A stretch of DNA of 64,000 bases, taken from assembly GCF_002531935.1 (NCBI RefSeq), contig NZ_NWSV01000019.1:51077-115076 (forward strand), read 5' to 3'. The notes beneath the pieces were generated by a model. It was given only the letters and a program-made list of their open reading frames with translations. It ran no database searches and was not told the DNA's origin. Positions 16,549 to 25,797 of the stretch are shown here, one piece after another. This stretch comes from Rhizobium chutanense. Lineage in GTDB: Bacteria; Pseudomonadota; Alphaproteobacteria; Rhizobiales; Rhizobiaceae. Both the position numbers and the translations under genes were made by a program. Each line of letters begins with the position of its first letter. The first letter of the stretch is position 1.

Positions 16549-17910
16549 TTATGCGCTGGCACGCTCCGCCATGGCCGGATCGTAATAATTCTCATGCAGG
16601 AATCGCAGCGTGGCGATCCCGTCCGCCGGACGGCCGAAATGATAGCCCTGGCCCATGCCGCAGCCGAGCGTGCGCAGCTTCACCGCCTCGGCATAATCCT
16701 CGATGCCTTCGGCCACGACTTCTAGTTCCAGGCCGTCGCACATGGTCAGGATCGCCTTGATGATGTGTTCGGAGGCGCGGTCGGAGTTGATGCGCGAAAC
16801 GAAGGCGCGGTCGATCTTGATCTTGTCGAAGATGAAATCGCGCAGCCGCCCCAGGCTGGATTGGCCGGTGCCGAAATCGTCGAGCGAAATGCGCACACCG
16901 GCGGCGCGAAGATCGGCGATGATGCGGTGGGCGGTATCGGCCGAGCTCATCACCGCGGTCTCGGTGATCTCCAGTTCCAGGCGATGCGGATCGAAGCCGA
17001 CGCGGCCGAGGATCGACAATACGCTGCCGCTGGTGCCCGGATCCATCAGCTGGGCCGAGGAGAGATTGAACGACAGGAAGAGTTCGCGCGGCCAGGAAAG
17101 GGCGGCTTCGGCGGCCTTGCGCAGCAGCGCCTCCGACAGCGCATCGATGAAGCCGCGCTCTTCGGCGAGCGGCACGAAGACGCCGGGCGAGACGAAGCCG
17201 AGATCGGGATCGTTCCAGCGGGCGAGCGCCTCGAAGCCGACCACCTGGTTGTTGGACAGCGAGACGATCGGCTGGAAATGCACATCGATCGCGTCGGAGA
17301 TGATGGCGTTTCGGAGCGCCTGCTCCAGCTGCGTCGCGCGCTTCATTTCCTGGGCGATTTCGCGCGAATAGACGGTGATCTGGCCGCGGCCGCGGCGCTT
17401 GGAACGGTAAAGCGCGGTTTCCGCACTCTTCAGCAGCTCCTCGCAATCCTCGCCGGCAAAGGGGTAGATGGCAAAGCCGAGAGAGGCGGAGAGACGGACG
17501 TTGCGGTCGCCGAGATCATAGGGAGCCGACAGCACCTCGCGGATCATCTGGCCGAATTTCTCGGCACTGGCGCGCTCGAAAATCAGCGGCAGCACGAAGG
17601 CGAATTCATCGCCGTCGTGGCGGGTGACCAATGCGCCATCGGGAATGCAGGCCCGGAGGCGATGGGCGACCTGGCACAGGATTTCATCGCCGGCTGTCGA
17701 GCCGAAGAGATCGTTGATCGGCTTGAAACTGTCGAGATTGGCGATGCCGATGGTGAAGGGGGCCGGATCGCTGGCGCGCTCGGAGGAGATCTGCAAGACC
17801 TTGTCCCGCAGCCGATTCCGATTTCCCAATCCGGTCAGCGGATCGGTATAGGCCATCGCTTGAAGCTCATTCTGACCGACGGTCAAGAAAGCTGTTTCCG
17901 CCGATTTCAT
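16549..17910 (-). CDS. GGDEF-EAL protein, probable c-di-GMP phosphodiesterase
   Basis: Residues about 15-180 are a GGDEF domain (starting DPLTGLGNR) and 195-440 an EAL domain. The EAL site looks complete: EAL in VGFEALARW, Asn in LSFNLSS, Glu in LELEITETAV, the Asp pair in SLDDFGTGQSSL, Lys in DKIKIDRAFV, Glu in VVAEGIED and Gln in GQGYHFGRP. The GGDEF domain looks inactive: the signature reads HDGDEF (98-103), and the first metal Asp is Asn58 in ANLDSFKPIND. No RxxD inhibitory site is seen. No sensor or membrane segment is present, so it is cytoplasmic. The ATG at 17910 is preferred; the frame is open to 17964. Confidence 0.9.
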   Translation of the reverse strand: MKSAETAFLTVGQNELQAMAYTDPLTGLGNRNRLRDKVLQISSERASDPAPFTIGIANLDSFKPINDLFGSTAGDEILCQVAHRLRACIPDGALVTRHDGDEFAFVLPLIFERASAEKFGQMIREVLSAPYDLGDRNVRLSASLGFAIYPFAGEDCEELLKSAETALYRSKRRGRGQITVYSREIAQEMKRATQLEQALRNAIISDAIDVHFQPIVSLSNNQVVGFEALARWNDPDLGFVSPGVFVPLAEERGFIDALSEALLRKAAEAALSWPRELFLSFNLSSAQLMDPGTSGSVLSILGRVGFDPHRLELEITETAVMSSADTAHRIIADLRAAGVRISLDDFGTGQSSLGRLRDFIFDKIKIDRAFVSRINSDRASEHIIKAILTMCDGLELEVVAEGIEDYAEAVKLRTLGCGMGQGYHFGRPADGIATLRFLHENYYDPAMAERASA

Positions 17911-18050
17911 TCTCCACCCGAGCTTTCCCGCGCCATGCAAAGAATGACCGCCATGTCTTAACAATTCGATAGTAAATCGTCTGGCATTGCCGCTTGAAGC
18001 GCCCTAAATCTGGGGAGTTGACGCGTATGCCCGATTAAATCTCTTTCTTT

Positions 18051-19811
18051 TCAGGCATGTCGCGATCCTGCAACCGCGGCGGCGCGCACGGCCTCATCCA
18101 TCAGGTGTTTCTGAAATATGGCCTCGAGCATGTCGGGACTGACGGGTTTCATGATGACATCGTCCATGCCCGCCTTGACGCATTCGGCGCGGTCTCTTTC
18201 GAAGGCCTGGGTGAGAACGCCGATGATCGGGGTGCGGGTTGCCCCGCCGGCTTCCTCCATCTGCCGGATCAGGCGGGCGGCCTCGAAGCCGTTGAAGCCC
18301 GGCAGGGAAATATCCATCAGCACGATCTGCGGCCGGTGTTCGGCCCAGAGGCGCACGGCCTCGTCGCCGGTCGCGGCGATCATATGGCGATAGCCGAGGC
18401 CTTCGAGGATCTGCGAAAAAACGATCTGATTGATATCATTGTCTTCGGCGACGAGAACCTGCAGGCCGACCACATCGTCGGAAATGCTGATTTCCCAATC
18501 CGTATCCGCGCCAGTGCCGCTGTTGCGGCTGTTGCGGTTGAAATGGCGGGCGATCTGGAAGGTGAGCTCGTTGGCGATCTGGAAGCCGTCCATGACAAGC
18601 GACGGGATGCCGTATTGCTCGGCGAGCTCCAGGCAGCGCATGCCCATCTGATTGTCGATGATCAGGAGATCGAGCGAGATGCCGGAGGAGGTGGCGATTT
18701 CCAGGAACCGCTCCTCCTCGTCCTCGCCGCGGACCGAGCAGGATTCGAAACCGTATTTCGACAGTGTGCGCAAAGCGGCGGTCTCGGCGGCGAGGTCGGC
18801 GGTGACGACGAGGACCTTGCGGCCGGAGAAATTCTCCGGAACGATCGCTTCCATCGCCGCCGGCTCACGGCGCTCGACGGCGCTCGGCATCGGCACATAG
18901 GCCCGGCGGTAGCTTTGATGGCTCGAGGTGGTGATCGCCGATGCCCGGCCGAACTCCTCGAGATCGGCGCCGTCGCGCGGCAGGTCCTGCATGGTCGACA
19001 CCAGGAAATAGCGGCCCGGCTTGCCGATGCGATGCTTACGGCTGACGATGTCGCGCTCGATGCCGTCGCGGGAGATCTGCCGCTGGCGGGAGATGGACAT
19101 CTCGCCGGTCTCCAGCACGTGACGGTCGCTTTCTTCGAAGCGCTTGGCGATCTCGTCGGAAAAGAGATCGGCGCTCTTGCGGCCGAGCACCTCGTCGGCG
19201 CTCGTCTGATATTTCTCGCAGAAGGCAAGGTTGACCGCGACATAGGTGAGGTTGCGGTCCTTGACGAAAAGCGGGAACGGCAGATTGTCGAGAATATCCT
19301 CGGTGAGCTGCACGCGCTCCAGGTCCGAGCGCCATTGCTCTTCGCGCTTCTTGTCCTCCGATATATCGGAAATGATGGTGACGCCGTAACCGCCCGGCAG
19401 CCTGCGCTTGGCGAAACGGACCCAGCTGTCGGCACCGTGGCGCTCGACGGATTCGAAGCGCTCGCGCCAATGCGAGGCGATTTTCTGCGACAGCCAGTCC
19501 TCGCGGCTGAGCGAGCCGCGCTGCTTCACGTCATATTGCTGGCGAATGCCGGTATCGTAGACCGCGCCGAGGAAATCGCGAAGCCGCGTGCCGGGCTTCA
19601 GCATCTCAGGCGGCAGCGGGAAGAATTCGAGCGTCTGGCGGCTTGCGAAGATCAGATGATCGTTCTTGTCGTAAATGATGAAAGCGGCCGAAAGGCTGTC
19701 GCACACCACATCGAAAAGCGCCGTCTGCAGATCGGCGTCGGCGGAAATCCCGTCGGTTTCCGATGATGTGTCCGCCTTTTCGAAGCCGGCACTCATTCCA
19801 TTGCGTCCCAC
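18051..19811 (-). CDS. PAS-PAS-receiver protein lacking a kinase domain
   Basis: The 586-residue product has two PAS-like regions (about 25-155, and 160-280 with LPFPLFVKDRNLTYVAVN). A degenerate receiver-like segment (about 330-430: KVLVVTADLAAE, LLIIDNQMG) and a canonical receiver (about 450-570) follow: LQVLVAEDNDINQ acidic pair, phospho-Asp in VLMDISLPG, Lys in VIMKPVS. No His phospho-acceptor helix or HATPase domain was found, so it is not a hybrid kinase as usually annotated for such layouts. It must take its phosphate from another protein. Alternative start at 19796. The c-di-GMP gene lies downstream in the same direction. Confidence 0.85.
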   Translation of the reverse strand: MGRNGMSAGFEKADTSSETDGISADADLQTALFDVVCDSLSAAFIIYDKNDHLIFASRQTLEFFPLPPEMLKPGTRLRDFLGAVYDTGIRQQYDVKQRGSLSREDWLSQKIASHWRERFESVERHGADSWVRFAKRRLPGGYGVTIISDISEDKKREEQWRSDLERVQLTEDILDNLPFPLFVKDRNLTYVAVNLAFCEKYQTSADEVLGRKSADLFSDEIAKRFEESDRHVLETGEMSISRQRQISRDGIERDIVSRKHRIGKPGRYFLVSTMQDLPRDGADLEEFGRASAITTSSHQSYRRAYVPMPSAVERREPAAMEAIVPENFSGRKVLVVTADLAAETAALRTLSKYGFESCSVRGEDEEERFLEIATSSGISLDLLIIDNQMGMRCLELAEQYGIPSLVMDGFQIANELTFQIARHFNRNSRNSGTGADTDWEISISDDVVGLQVLVAEDNDINQIVFSQILEGLGYRHMIAATGDEAVRLWAEHRPQIVLMDISLPGFNGFEAARLIRQMEEAGGATRTPIIGVLTQAFERDRAECVKAGMDDVIMKPVSPDMLEAIFQKHLMDEAVRAAAVAGSRHA

Positions 19812-19980
19812 ATCTGTTCGATTTCACAGCTTCCGGAGGTATATGATTAGAAATGCCATTTTTATGTTAAAACCGGCTTAACATTACCTATTCCCAAGTT
19901 TGGGGAGAGCCGCCGATCAGGCTTTGGGAAAGCCTGTCGAAACCCCTTCCCTCCGGCCCACGAATCCTCGAAAATAGCCC

Positions 19981-21783
19981 ATGGCCATCAGACAGCTTTC
20001 CGAAACGCTCATCAATCAGATCGCCGCCGGCGAAGTCATCGAACGGCCGGCGAGCGCTGCCAAGGAACTGATCGAAAACGCGCTCGATGCCGGCGCAACG
20101 CGCATCGAGATCGCCACGGCGGGCGGCGGCAAGGCGCTGCTGCGCGTCAGCGACAACGGCTCGGGCATGGACGCGGCCGATCTGGAACTGGCGGTTCGGC
20201 GCCACTGCACCTCGAAATTATCCGACACGCTCGAGGATATCCGCACGCTCGGCTTCCGCGGCGAGGCGCTGCCCTCGATCGGCTCGGTCGCGAGGCTCAG
20301 CATCGCCAGCCGCAGGCGCGACAGCGACGGCGGTCACGAGATCGCCGTGATCGCCGGCAAGATCGCGCATATGCGCCCGGCCGCCGCCAATCCCGGGACG
20401 ATCGTCGAAGTGCGCGACCTGTTCTTCGCCACACCTGCGCGGCTCAAGTTCCTGAAGACGGAGAAGGCCGAGGCCGGCGCGATTACCGAAATCGTCAAGC
20501 GCATGGCGATCGCCTTTCCCGCTGTGCGCTTCGTGCTGTCGGGCTCGGACCGCGCGACGCTGGAATTTCCGGCGACCGGCGACGATCACCTGGCGCGTAT
20601 GGCGCAGGTGCTCGGCAAGGAATTCCGCGACAACGCCATCGCGCTCGACGCCGTGCGCGAGGAGATCTCGCTCACTGGCTTTGCCGGCGTGCCGACTTTC
20701 AACCGCGGCAATTCCGCCCATCAATATGCCTTCGTCAACGGCCGGCCGGTGCAGGACAAGCTGATCCTTTCGGCAATCCGCGGCGCCTATGCCGAGACCA
20801 TCCCCTCAGGACGCTATCCGGTGGCGGTGCTGTCGATCACGCTCGATCCGGCTCTCGTCGACGTCAACGTCCATCCGGCCAAATCCGACGTGCGCTTCCG
20901 CGATCCCGGCCTGGTGCGCGGCCTGATCGTCGGCGCGATCCGCGAGGCCCTGGCACGCGACGGCAGCCGGGCGGCAACGACCGGGGCGAGCGACATGCTG
21001 CGCGCCTTCCGCCCCGGCTTCCAGTCCTACGCGCCGCGGCCGCAGACGGCATGGTCGGCCGAGACCTCGCCGTCGCGGCCCTACCAGCCGGCAATGGGGC
21101 TCGGTGAACGGCCACAGGCCTCCTTCGACGGACTGTCGATGCCGACGGCGCGGGCCGAACCGCAGTTTTCGCCGCAGCCCGCCGCCCCCGAACCGACCGC
21201 GCGCTATCCGCTCGGCGCGGCGCGGGCGCAGATCCACGCAAATTACATCGTCGCCCAGACCGAGGACGGGCTCGTCATCGTCGACCAGCATGCCGCGCAC
21301 GAGCGGCTGGTGTTCGAGGCGATGCGCAAGGCGCTGCATTCGAAGCGGCTCGCCTCGCAGGTGCTGCTCATTCCCGAGATCATCGACATTCCGGAAGAGG
21401 ATTGCGACCGGCTGATGCAGCATGCGGCCGAGCTTTCCGAGCTTGGCCTTTCGATCGAGCGTTTCGGCCCCGGGGCAATCGCCGTGCGCGAAACGCCGGC
21501 CATGCTCGGCGAGGTCGACGCGCATGGCCTGATCCGCCAGCTTGCCGACGAGATTGCCGAATGGGATACGGCGTCCGGCCTGTCGGCCAAGCTCGAATAT
21601 GTGGCGGCGACCATGGCCTGCCACGGATCGGTGCGCTCCGGACGGCGGCTGCGGCCGGAGGAGATGAACGCGCTGCTCAGGGAAATGGAAGTGACGCCCG
21701 GCTCCGGTCAATGCAATCACGGCCGGCCGACCTATATCGAATTGAAGCTCAGCGATATCGAGCGGCTTTTCGGCAGAAGCTAA
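19981..21783 (+). CDS. mutL: DNA mismatch repair protein MutL
   Basis: MutL couples mismatch recognition by MutS to strand excision. The N-terminal GHKL ATPase is complete: Glu in ELIENALDAGA, DNGSGM and TLGFRGEALPSI. The linker (about 340-420) is Pro/Ala-rich. The C-terminal domain carries the endonuclease signature DQHAAHERLVFE (about 439-450) plus ACHGSVRSG and QCNHGRPT. It is therefore a nicking-type MutL, consistent with the absence of a MutH pathway outside enterobacteria. 600 residues is normal. The start is at the highly conserved MAIRQLSETLINQIAAGEV. Confidence 0.97.
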   Translation: MAIRQLSETLINQIAAGEVIERPASAAKELIENALDAGATRIEIATAGGGKALLRVSDNGSGMDAADLELAVRRHCTSKLSDTLEDIRTLGFRGEALPSIGSVARLSIASRRRDSDGGHEIAVIAGKIAHMRPAAANPGTIVEVRDLFFATPARLKFLKTEKAEAGAITEIVKRMAIAFPAVRFVLSGSDRATLEFPATGDDHLARMAQVLGKEFRDNAIALDAVREEISLTGFAGVPTFNRGNSAHQYAFVNGRPVQDKLILSAIRGAYAETIPSGRYPVAVLSITLDPALVDVNVHPAKSDVRFRDPGLVRGLIVGAIREALARDGSRAATTGASDMLRAFRPGFQSYAPRPQTAWSAETSPSRPYQPAMGLGERPQASFDGLSMPTARAEPQFSPQPAAPEPTARYPLGAARAQIHANYIVAQTEDGLVIVDQHAAHERLVFEAMRKALHSKRLASQVLLIPEIIDIPEEDCDRLMQHAAELSELGLSIERFGPGAIAVRETPAMLGEVDAHGLIRQLADEIAEWDTASGLSAKLEYVAATMACHGSVRSGRRLRPEEMNALLREMEVTPGSGQCNHGRPTYIELKLSDIERLFGRS

Positions 21784-21850
21784 AAAAGCTGGAAAAGCAG
21801 CCCTTTCGAGAGTATGGCAAGGGGATGACAGACTGCAGGGAACGGAGCGC

Positions 21851-22081
21851 ATGAATTTGTTCGAAGGCCATGGAAACCGCGAAGCGAAGATCCGGTATCT
21901 CGATGGCGATTTCCAGATTCTCTCGCCCGGCTCCTATGTCGTCTGTGCGATGACGGGAAAACAGGTGCCGCTCGACGAGTTGCGCTATTGGAGCGTCGCC
22001 CGCCAGGAACCCTATGCAGACGTGATCTCGGCGATCGAAGCCGACAAACGCGCCGGCGTGCTGCCGAACCAGCGGCGTTAG
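21851..22081 (+). CDS. DUF2093 small protein
   Basis: A 76-residue protein matching the alphaproteobacterial DUF2093 family: YLDGDFQILSPGSYVVCAMT, IPL-type segment and LRYWSVARQEPYADVISA. The function is unknown. It lies 67 bases after mutL on the same strand, and its stop codon overlaps the convergent lpxK stop by 4 bases. Confidence 0.85.
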   Translation: MNLFEGHGNREAKIRYLDGDFQILSPGSYVVCAMTGKQVPLDELRYWSVARQEPYADVISAIEADKRAGVLPNQRR

Positions 22082-23124
22082 GCCCGTTCGGCTTTCTTCT
22101 CCCGCAAGCGCCGCTCGCGGCAGGCGACGATCGCCCGGTCGATGATGAGGCTTGGCGCGAGGTGATCCTCGAAGACCATGTCGACCTCGATCACCCGGCT
22201 CTTTTCGGCAAGCTCTGCCGCCTTGCCGGGATGGCCGGAGAGGCGAACGAAATCCTTTGATGTCGTGACGATCAGAAGGCCTTGCCGCTCGGCGGTCGTC
22301 AGGAGGTCGTCGATCTCTTCCTCGGTCAGATGCTCGTGGTCGCCGAAGCTCCTGGCAACGACGATTTCGGCGCCGCGTGATTCCACAGTGCGGAAGAATT
22401 TGGCGGGATCGGCGATGCCGGCGAAGGCGAGCACCTTGGTGCCGGCGAGCGTATTGTCGCCGCGCACTTTCAGCGATGCGGTGAAATAGGGTTTGGCGGC
22501 GCGCGCCGCCATGCGGACGATCCTGTCGGCGGCATTGCCGCCGCCAACCTTCAGCAGGGCCGTCGCGTGACTGAGCTGCTGGCGGATCGGCGCCCGGACC
22601 GGGCCGCCCGGCACGATATGGCCGTTGCCGAGGCCGCGCGTCGCATCGATGACCAGCAGGGCATAGTCGATCGCCAGCCGGGCACTCTGGAAACCGTCGT
22701 CCATGATGATGAGATCGGCGCCTTCGGCCACCAGACGCTGAGCCCCGTCGACGCGCCTTCGGGAAATCACCGTCAGCGCCTCCTGGGCAAGCAGCAGCGG
22801 CTCGTCGCCGACGGCAACCGCCCGGTGATGATCGGGATCGACCACCGTCGTCACGTCGAGCGAGCCGCCGTAACCGCGGCTGAGAAAGCCCGGCTTCAGC
22901 CCCTTGGCCTTGGCGGCGCGGGCAATGGTCAGCGCCGTCGGCGTCTTGCCGGCGCCGCCGACGGTGAAATTGCCGACGCAGATGACCGGAATGGGAACGG
23001 AGGCGCGGCGCGCATGGGCCATACGATGGCCGGCGATACGGCCGTAGAGAAAGGAAAGCGGCGCGAGCAGCCAGGCCCGCCAATCGGCTTTCCTCCACCA
23101 GAACGGCGGCGCTTCGGATATCAT
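22078..23124 (-). CDS. lpxK: Tetraacyldisaccharide 4'-kinase
   Basis: LpxK adds the 4'-phosphate in lipid A synthesis at the inner membrane. The 348-residue product has an N-terminal membrane-associated helix (LLAPLSFLYGRIAG) and the P-loop VGNFTVGGAGKTPTA (near residues 51-65). It also shows the conserved FLSRGYGG and IMDDGFQS (catalytic-type Asp). I chose the ATG at 23124 (MISEAPPFWW, the usual family start); the frame is open to 23217. It is the last of a minus-strand cluster with waaA. In R. etli-type lipid A the 4'-phosphate is later removed, but LpxK is still needed. Confidence 0.95.
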   Translation of the reverse strand: MISEAPPFWWRKADWRAWLLAPLSFLYGRIAGHRMAHARRASVPIPVICVGNFTVGGAGKTPTALTIARAAKAKGLKPGFLSRGYGGSLDVTTVVDPDHHRAVAVGDEPLLLAQEALTVISRRRVDGAQRLVAEGADLIIMDDGFQSARLAIDYALLVIDATRGLGNGHIVPGGPVRAPIRQQLSHATALLKVGGGNAADRIVRMAARAAKPYFTASLKVRGDNTLAGTKVLAFAGIADPAKFFRTVESRGAEIVVARSFGDHEHLTEEEIDDLLTTAERQGLLIVTTSKDFVRLSGHPGKAAELAEKSRVIEVDMVFEDHLAPSLIIDRAIVACRERRLREKKAERA

Positions 23125-23229
23125 CTTGCCGTTCTGCTCCCTGCCCGGCTGGCGACGGTCGAACCCCGCGCTTTTCGCCCGGGTCGGATTGAGAAGCCAA
23201 AACCGATGAAAATGCAAGTCCTTACAGGT

Positions 23230-23952
23230 TTAGGCCGGCTGCAGATCCGGCAACAGCGTCTCGATGGCGGTGATATCGTCGAGCACGTGATGGGCGGCCG
23301 CAGCAAGCGAATCGCGCGAACCAGTGCCCGTCAGCACCGCGATCCTCAGCCCGGCACCGGCATTCAGCCCCATGTGGAGATCGTGGTTGTTGTCGCCGAC
23401 CATGGCGACCTCTTCTGGCAAGAGGCCGGTCGCGGCACAGAAGCCGAGCAGCATGCCCGGCTCGGGTTTGGTGCCGAAACCGCTGTCATAACCGGCGATG
23501 TAATCGACATAGCGGGCAAAACCGAAGCGTTCCGCCGTCTGGCGGATAGAACGCTCGTTGTCGCTGGAGGCGACGCCGAGCTTGAAACCGCGTCCGTGCA
23601 GCCTTGCGAAGAAGCCGGCGAGGTCGGTCACCGGCACGGAAAATTCGGCGGCGCTGGAAAAGAGTTCGTCGAGGCGCACCGTCAGTTCACCGACATCGAC
23701 CATCGAGCCCGCGGCAACCAGGCCCTCGGCGATCTGGCGGGTATTGCCGGCGGCAAGCAGGCTGTCGGGAACGATATGGCCGGTGACCGGATCCATGCCG
23801 CAGGCGGCAAGCAGCCGGTCGGCGAGAAGCGGATCTCCTTCCGCGGCAATGCGGGCAAGCTCGCGATTGACCGGCAGCCAGCTCTCGTCATAGTCGAGCA
23901 GCGTGCCGTCCTTGTCGAAGAGAATGCCTTTGATAGGGGCCGCAGCCGACAT
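23230..23952 (-). CDS. HAD-family phosphatase (phosphoglycolate phosphatase-like)
   Basis: The 240-residue protein has the HAD motifs in order: FDKDGTLLDYD (nucleophile Asp near residue 13), VASSDNERS (motif II), FGTKPEPGMLL (Lys, motif III) and AMVGDNNHDLHMG (motif IV). The cap between motifs I and II is alpha-helical. It resembles Gph-type phosphatases, but the substrate is not clear. It lies 9 bases after waaA and about 100 bases before lpxK, so it may be part of the lipid A/Kdo cluster. Confidence 0.85.
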   Translation of the reverse strand: MSAAAPIKGILFDKDGTLLDYDESWLPVNRELARIAAEGDPLLADRLLAACGMDPVTGHIVPDSLLAAGNTRQIAEGLVAAGSMVDVGELTVRLDELFSSAAEFSVPVTDLAGFFARLHGRGFKLGVASSDNERSIRQTAERFGFARYVDYIAGYDSGFGTKPEPGMLLGFCAATGLLPEEVAMVGDNNHDLHMGLNAGAGLRIAVLTGTGSRDSLAAAAHHVLDDITAIETLLPDLQPA

Positions 23953-23961
23953 GATATATCC

Positions 23962-25281
23962 TTAGACTTGGGCCACGGCTTTCGGCAACAGCCGCGCCTT
24001 TACCGTCAGCGGATTGATATAGGGTTCCAGCCCCTTCACGGTCGCGGTCAGCGCGCCGCGCATCTCGTGCACGGCGGTGATGCCGGCCTCGATCATGGTG
24101 CGACGGGCCTCGTCGTTGATCAGCAGGTAATGCACGCCCTTGGCCAGCATCTCGGTATCGCGCACCATGCGGGCGCTGCCGCTGCGGGCAAGCTTCTGAT
24201 AGGCATCGCGGAAATTCTGCACATGGCCGCCGGAGAGGACGGCGCAGCCAAGCATGGCGGGCTCCAGCGGGTTCTGGCCGCCTTCGGCAAAGAGCGAGCG
24301 TCCGACGAAGGCGATTTCCGTCAGTCTCAAATAGAGGCCCATTTCGCCGATCGTATCGCCGAGGAAAATATCGACATCGGCCGACAGGACATCGTCACGG
24401 GTGCGACGGGCGACCTTCAGCCCCTGCTTGACGAGCGCTGCCTCGATCTCGTCGCAGCGTTCCGGGTGACGCGGCACGATGATCGTCAATTGACGATCGC
24501 GCTCTCTCAGCGCCCGATGGACGATGGCGGCGGCATTCTCCTCACCGTCGAAGGTCGAGATCGCCGCCCAGGTCTTGCGCTCGCCGATCTGCTTCTTGTA
24601 GCGGGCAAGGACAGCGCTGTCATAGGGCGGTGCGTCGGTATCGACCTTCAGATTGCCTGAGGTGATCACGGGGACAGCGCCGAGATCGCGGAAACGTTCG
24701 GCATCCATATCCGACTGGGCGATGACGAGAGCCAGATTCTCGAACAAGGCTTCGGCGATTGCCGGGCGGCGGCGCCAGCGGGCAAAGGAGCGGTCCGACA
24801 TGCGGGCATTGATCAGGATCTGCGGAATCCGGCGGCGGCCGAGTTCCAGCACCGTTGCCGGCCAGATCTCGGATTCGGCGATGATGGCGCAATCGGGCTG
24901 CCAATAATCGAGGAAGCGGCTGACGGAGGGCTTCAGATCGAGCGGCACATATTGATGGATCGCCTCATTGCCGAGCCGCTCGGCGGCCAATCTGGCGGAG
25001 GTGATGGTGCCGGTCGTCAGGATGACATGGATGTCGCGGCGGCGGATTTCGCGGATCAGCGGGATGACGGCATTGGTTTCACCCACACTTGCGGCATGAA
25101 ACCAGACGAGCGGGCCTTGCGGCCGGTTGGCGCTCGGATAGCCGAAGCGCTCCAGGCGGCGCGCCCGGTCTTCCTTGCCCTTGGCCGTGCGGTAGGTGAT
25201 ATAGAGGCCGACAACAGGAGAGGCCACGGTTCCCGCCAGACGGTATGCGCTCAGACCGAACCGAGCCATCCGGGAGCTCAT
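23962..25281 (-). CDS. waaA: Kdo transferase
   Basis: WaaA (KdtA) transfers Kdo residues from CMP-Kdo to the lipid A precursor on the cytoplasmic face of the inner membrane. The 439-residue product has the N-terminal membrane anchor and GT30 motifs: WFHAASVGETNAVIPLI, PLDLKPSVSRFLDYWQPD, IIAESEIWPATVLELGRR, IIVPRHPER and EGGQNPLEPAMLG (sugar nucleotide site). It heads the cluster followed by the HAD phosphatase and lpxK. The enzyme is probably bifunctional, as in rhizobia, but that cannot be read from sequence. Confidence 0.93.
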   Translation of the reverse strand: MSSRMARFGLSAYRLAGTVASPVVGLYITYRTAKGKEDRARRLERFGYPSANRPQGPLVWFHAASVGETNAVIPLIREIRRRDIHVILTTGTITSARLAAERLGNEAIHQYVPLDLKPSVSRFLDYWQPDCAIIAESEIWPATVLELGRRRIPQILINARMSDRSFARWRRRPAIAEALFENLALVIAQSDMDAERFRDLGAVPVITSGNLKVDTDAPPYDSAVLARYKKQIGERKTWAAISTFDGEENAAAIVHRALRERDRQLTIIVPRHPERCDEIEAALVKQGLKVARRTRDDVLSADVDIFLGDTIGEMGLYLRLTEIAFVGRSLFAEGGQNPLEPAMLGCAVLSGGHVQNFRDAYQKLARSGSARMVRDTEMLAKGVHYLLINDEARRTMIEAGITAVHEMRGALTATVKGLEPYINPLTVKARLLPKAVAQV

Positions 25282-25486
25282 TGCGCCAGCCTCCGATCCA
25301 AGATCGACATCAAACCCATTCCCTCATTATCGTTGCGGCCCAATGACCGATCAATTTGTTCAGAATGCGTCAGGCAATCCGGAACGACGCGCGCCCGATG
25401 CGCGAAAACCCTGTGCGCCGGAGGTCGCCGGCGGCACTTGCGGATGGCCTTGGCCGAGGTCGCCAGCCGAGCTCAGTTGCCGAGGT

Positions 25487-25735
25487 TCAGTCGCCTCGGG
25501 CCTTTTCCTGCGGATCGAGCAACCGATGCATATGGACGATGAAGTAGCGCATATGCGCATTGTCGACCGTCTGCTGCGCCTTCGATTTCCAGGCTGTCAG
25601 CGCCGTGGCATAATCCGGGAAAATGCCGACGATATCGAGATCCTTCAGATCACGGAACTGGACGTCATCGAGGCTTTCCAGTTCGCCGCCAAAAACGAGA
25701 TGCAAAAGCTGCTTCTTGTCACCGGATTCAGTCAT
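25487..25735 (-). CDS. DUF4170 small protein
   Basis: An 82-residue protein typical of the alphaproteobacterial DUF4170 family: LLHLVFGGELESLDDVQFRD, VGIFPDYATALTAWKSKAQ and YFIVHMHRLLDP. Function unknown; this family is regularly found beside waaA and an inositol-phosphatase-like gene. I chose the ATG at 25735 (MTESGDKK), as the longer frame overlaps the upstream phosphatase stop region. Confidence 0.85.
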   Translation of the reverse strand: MTESGDKKQLLHLVFGGELESLDDVQFRDLKDLDIVGIFPDYATALTAWKSKAQQTVDNAHMRYFIVHMHRLLDPQEKARGD

Positions 25736-25797
25736 TTTTTGTTCTCTTTCTGCCTGTTCTCCTCCGTCATCCCATCTGCGGGATTTTGACGGAAACG

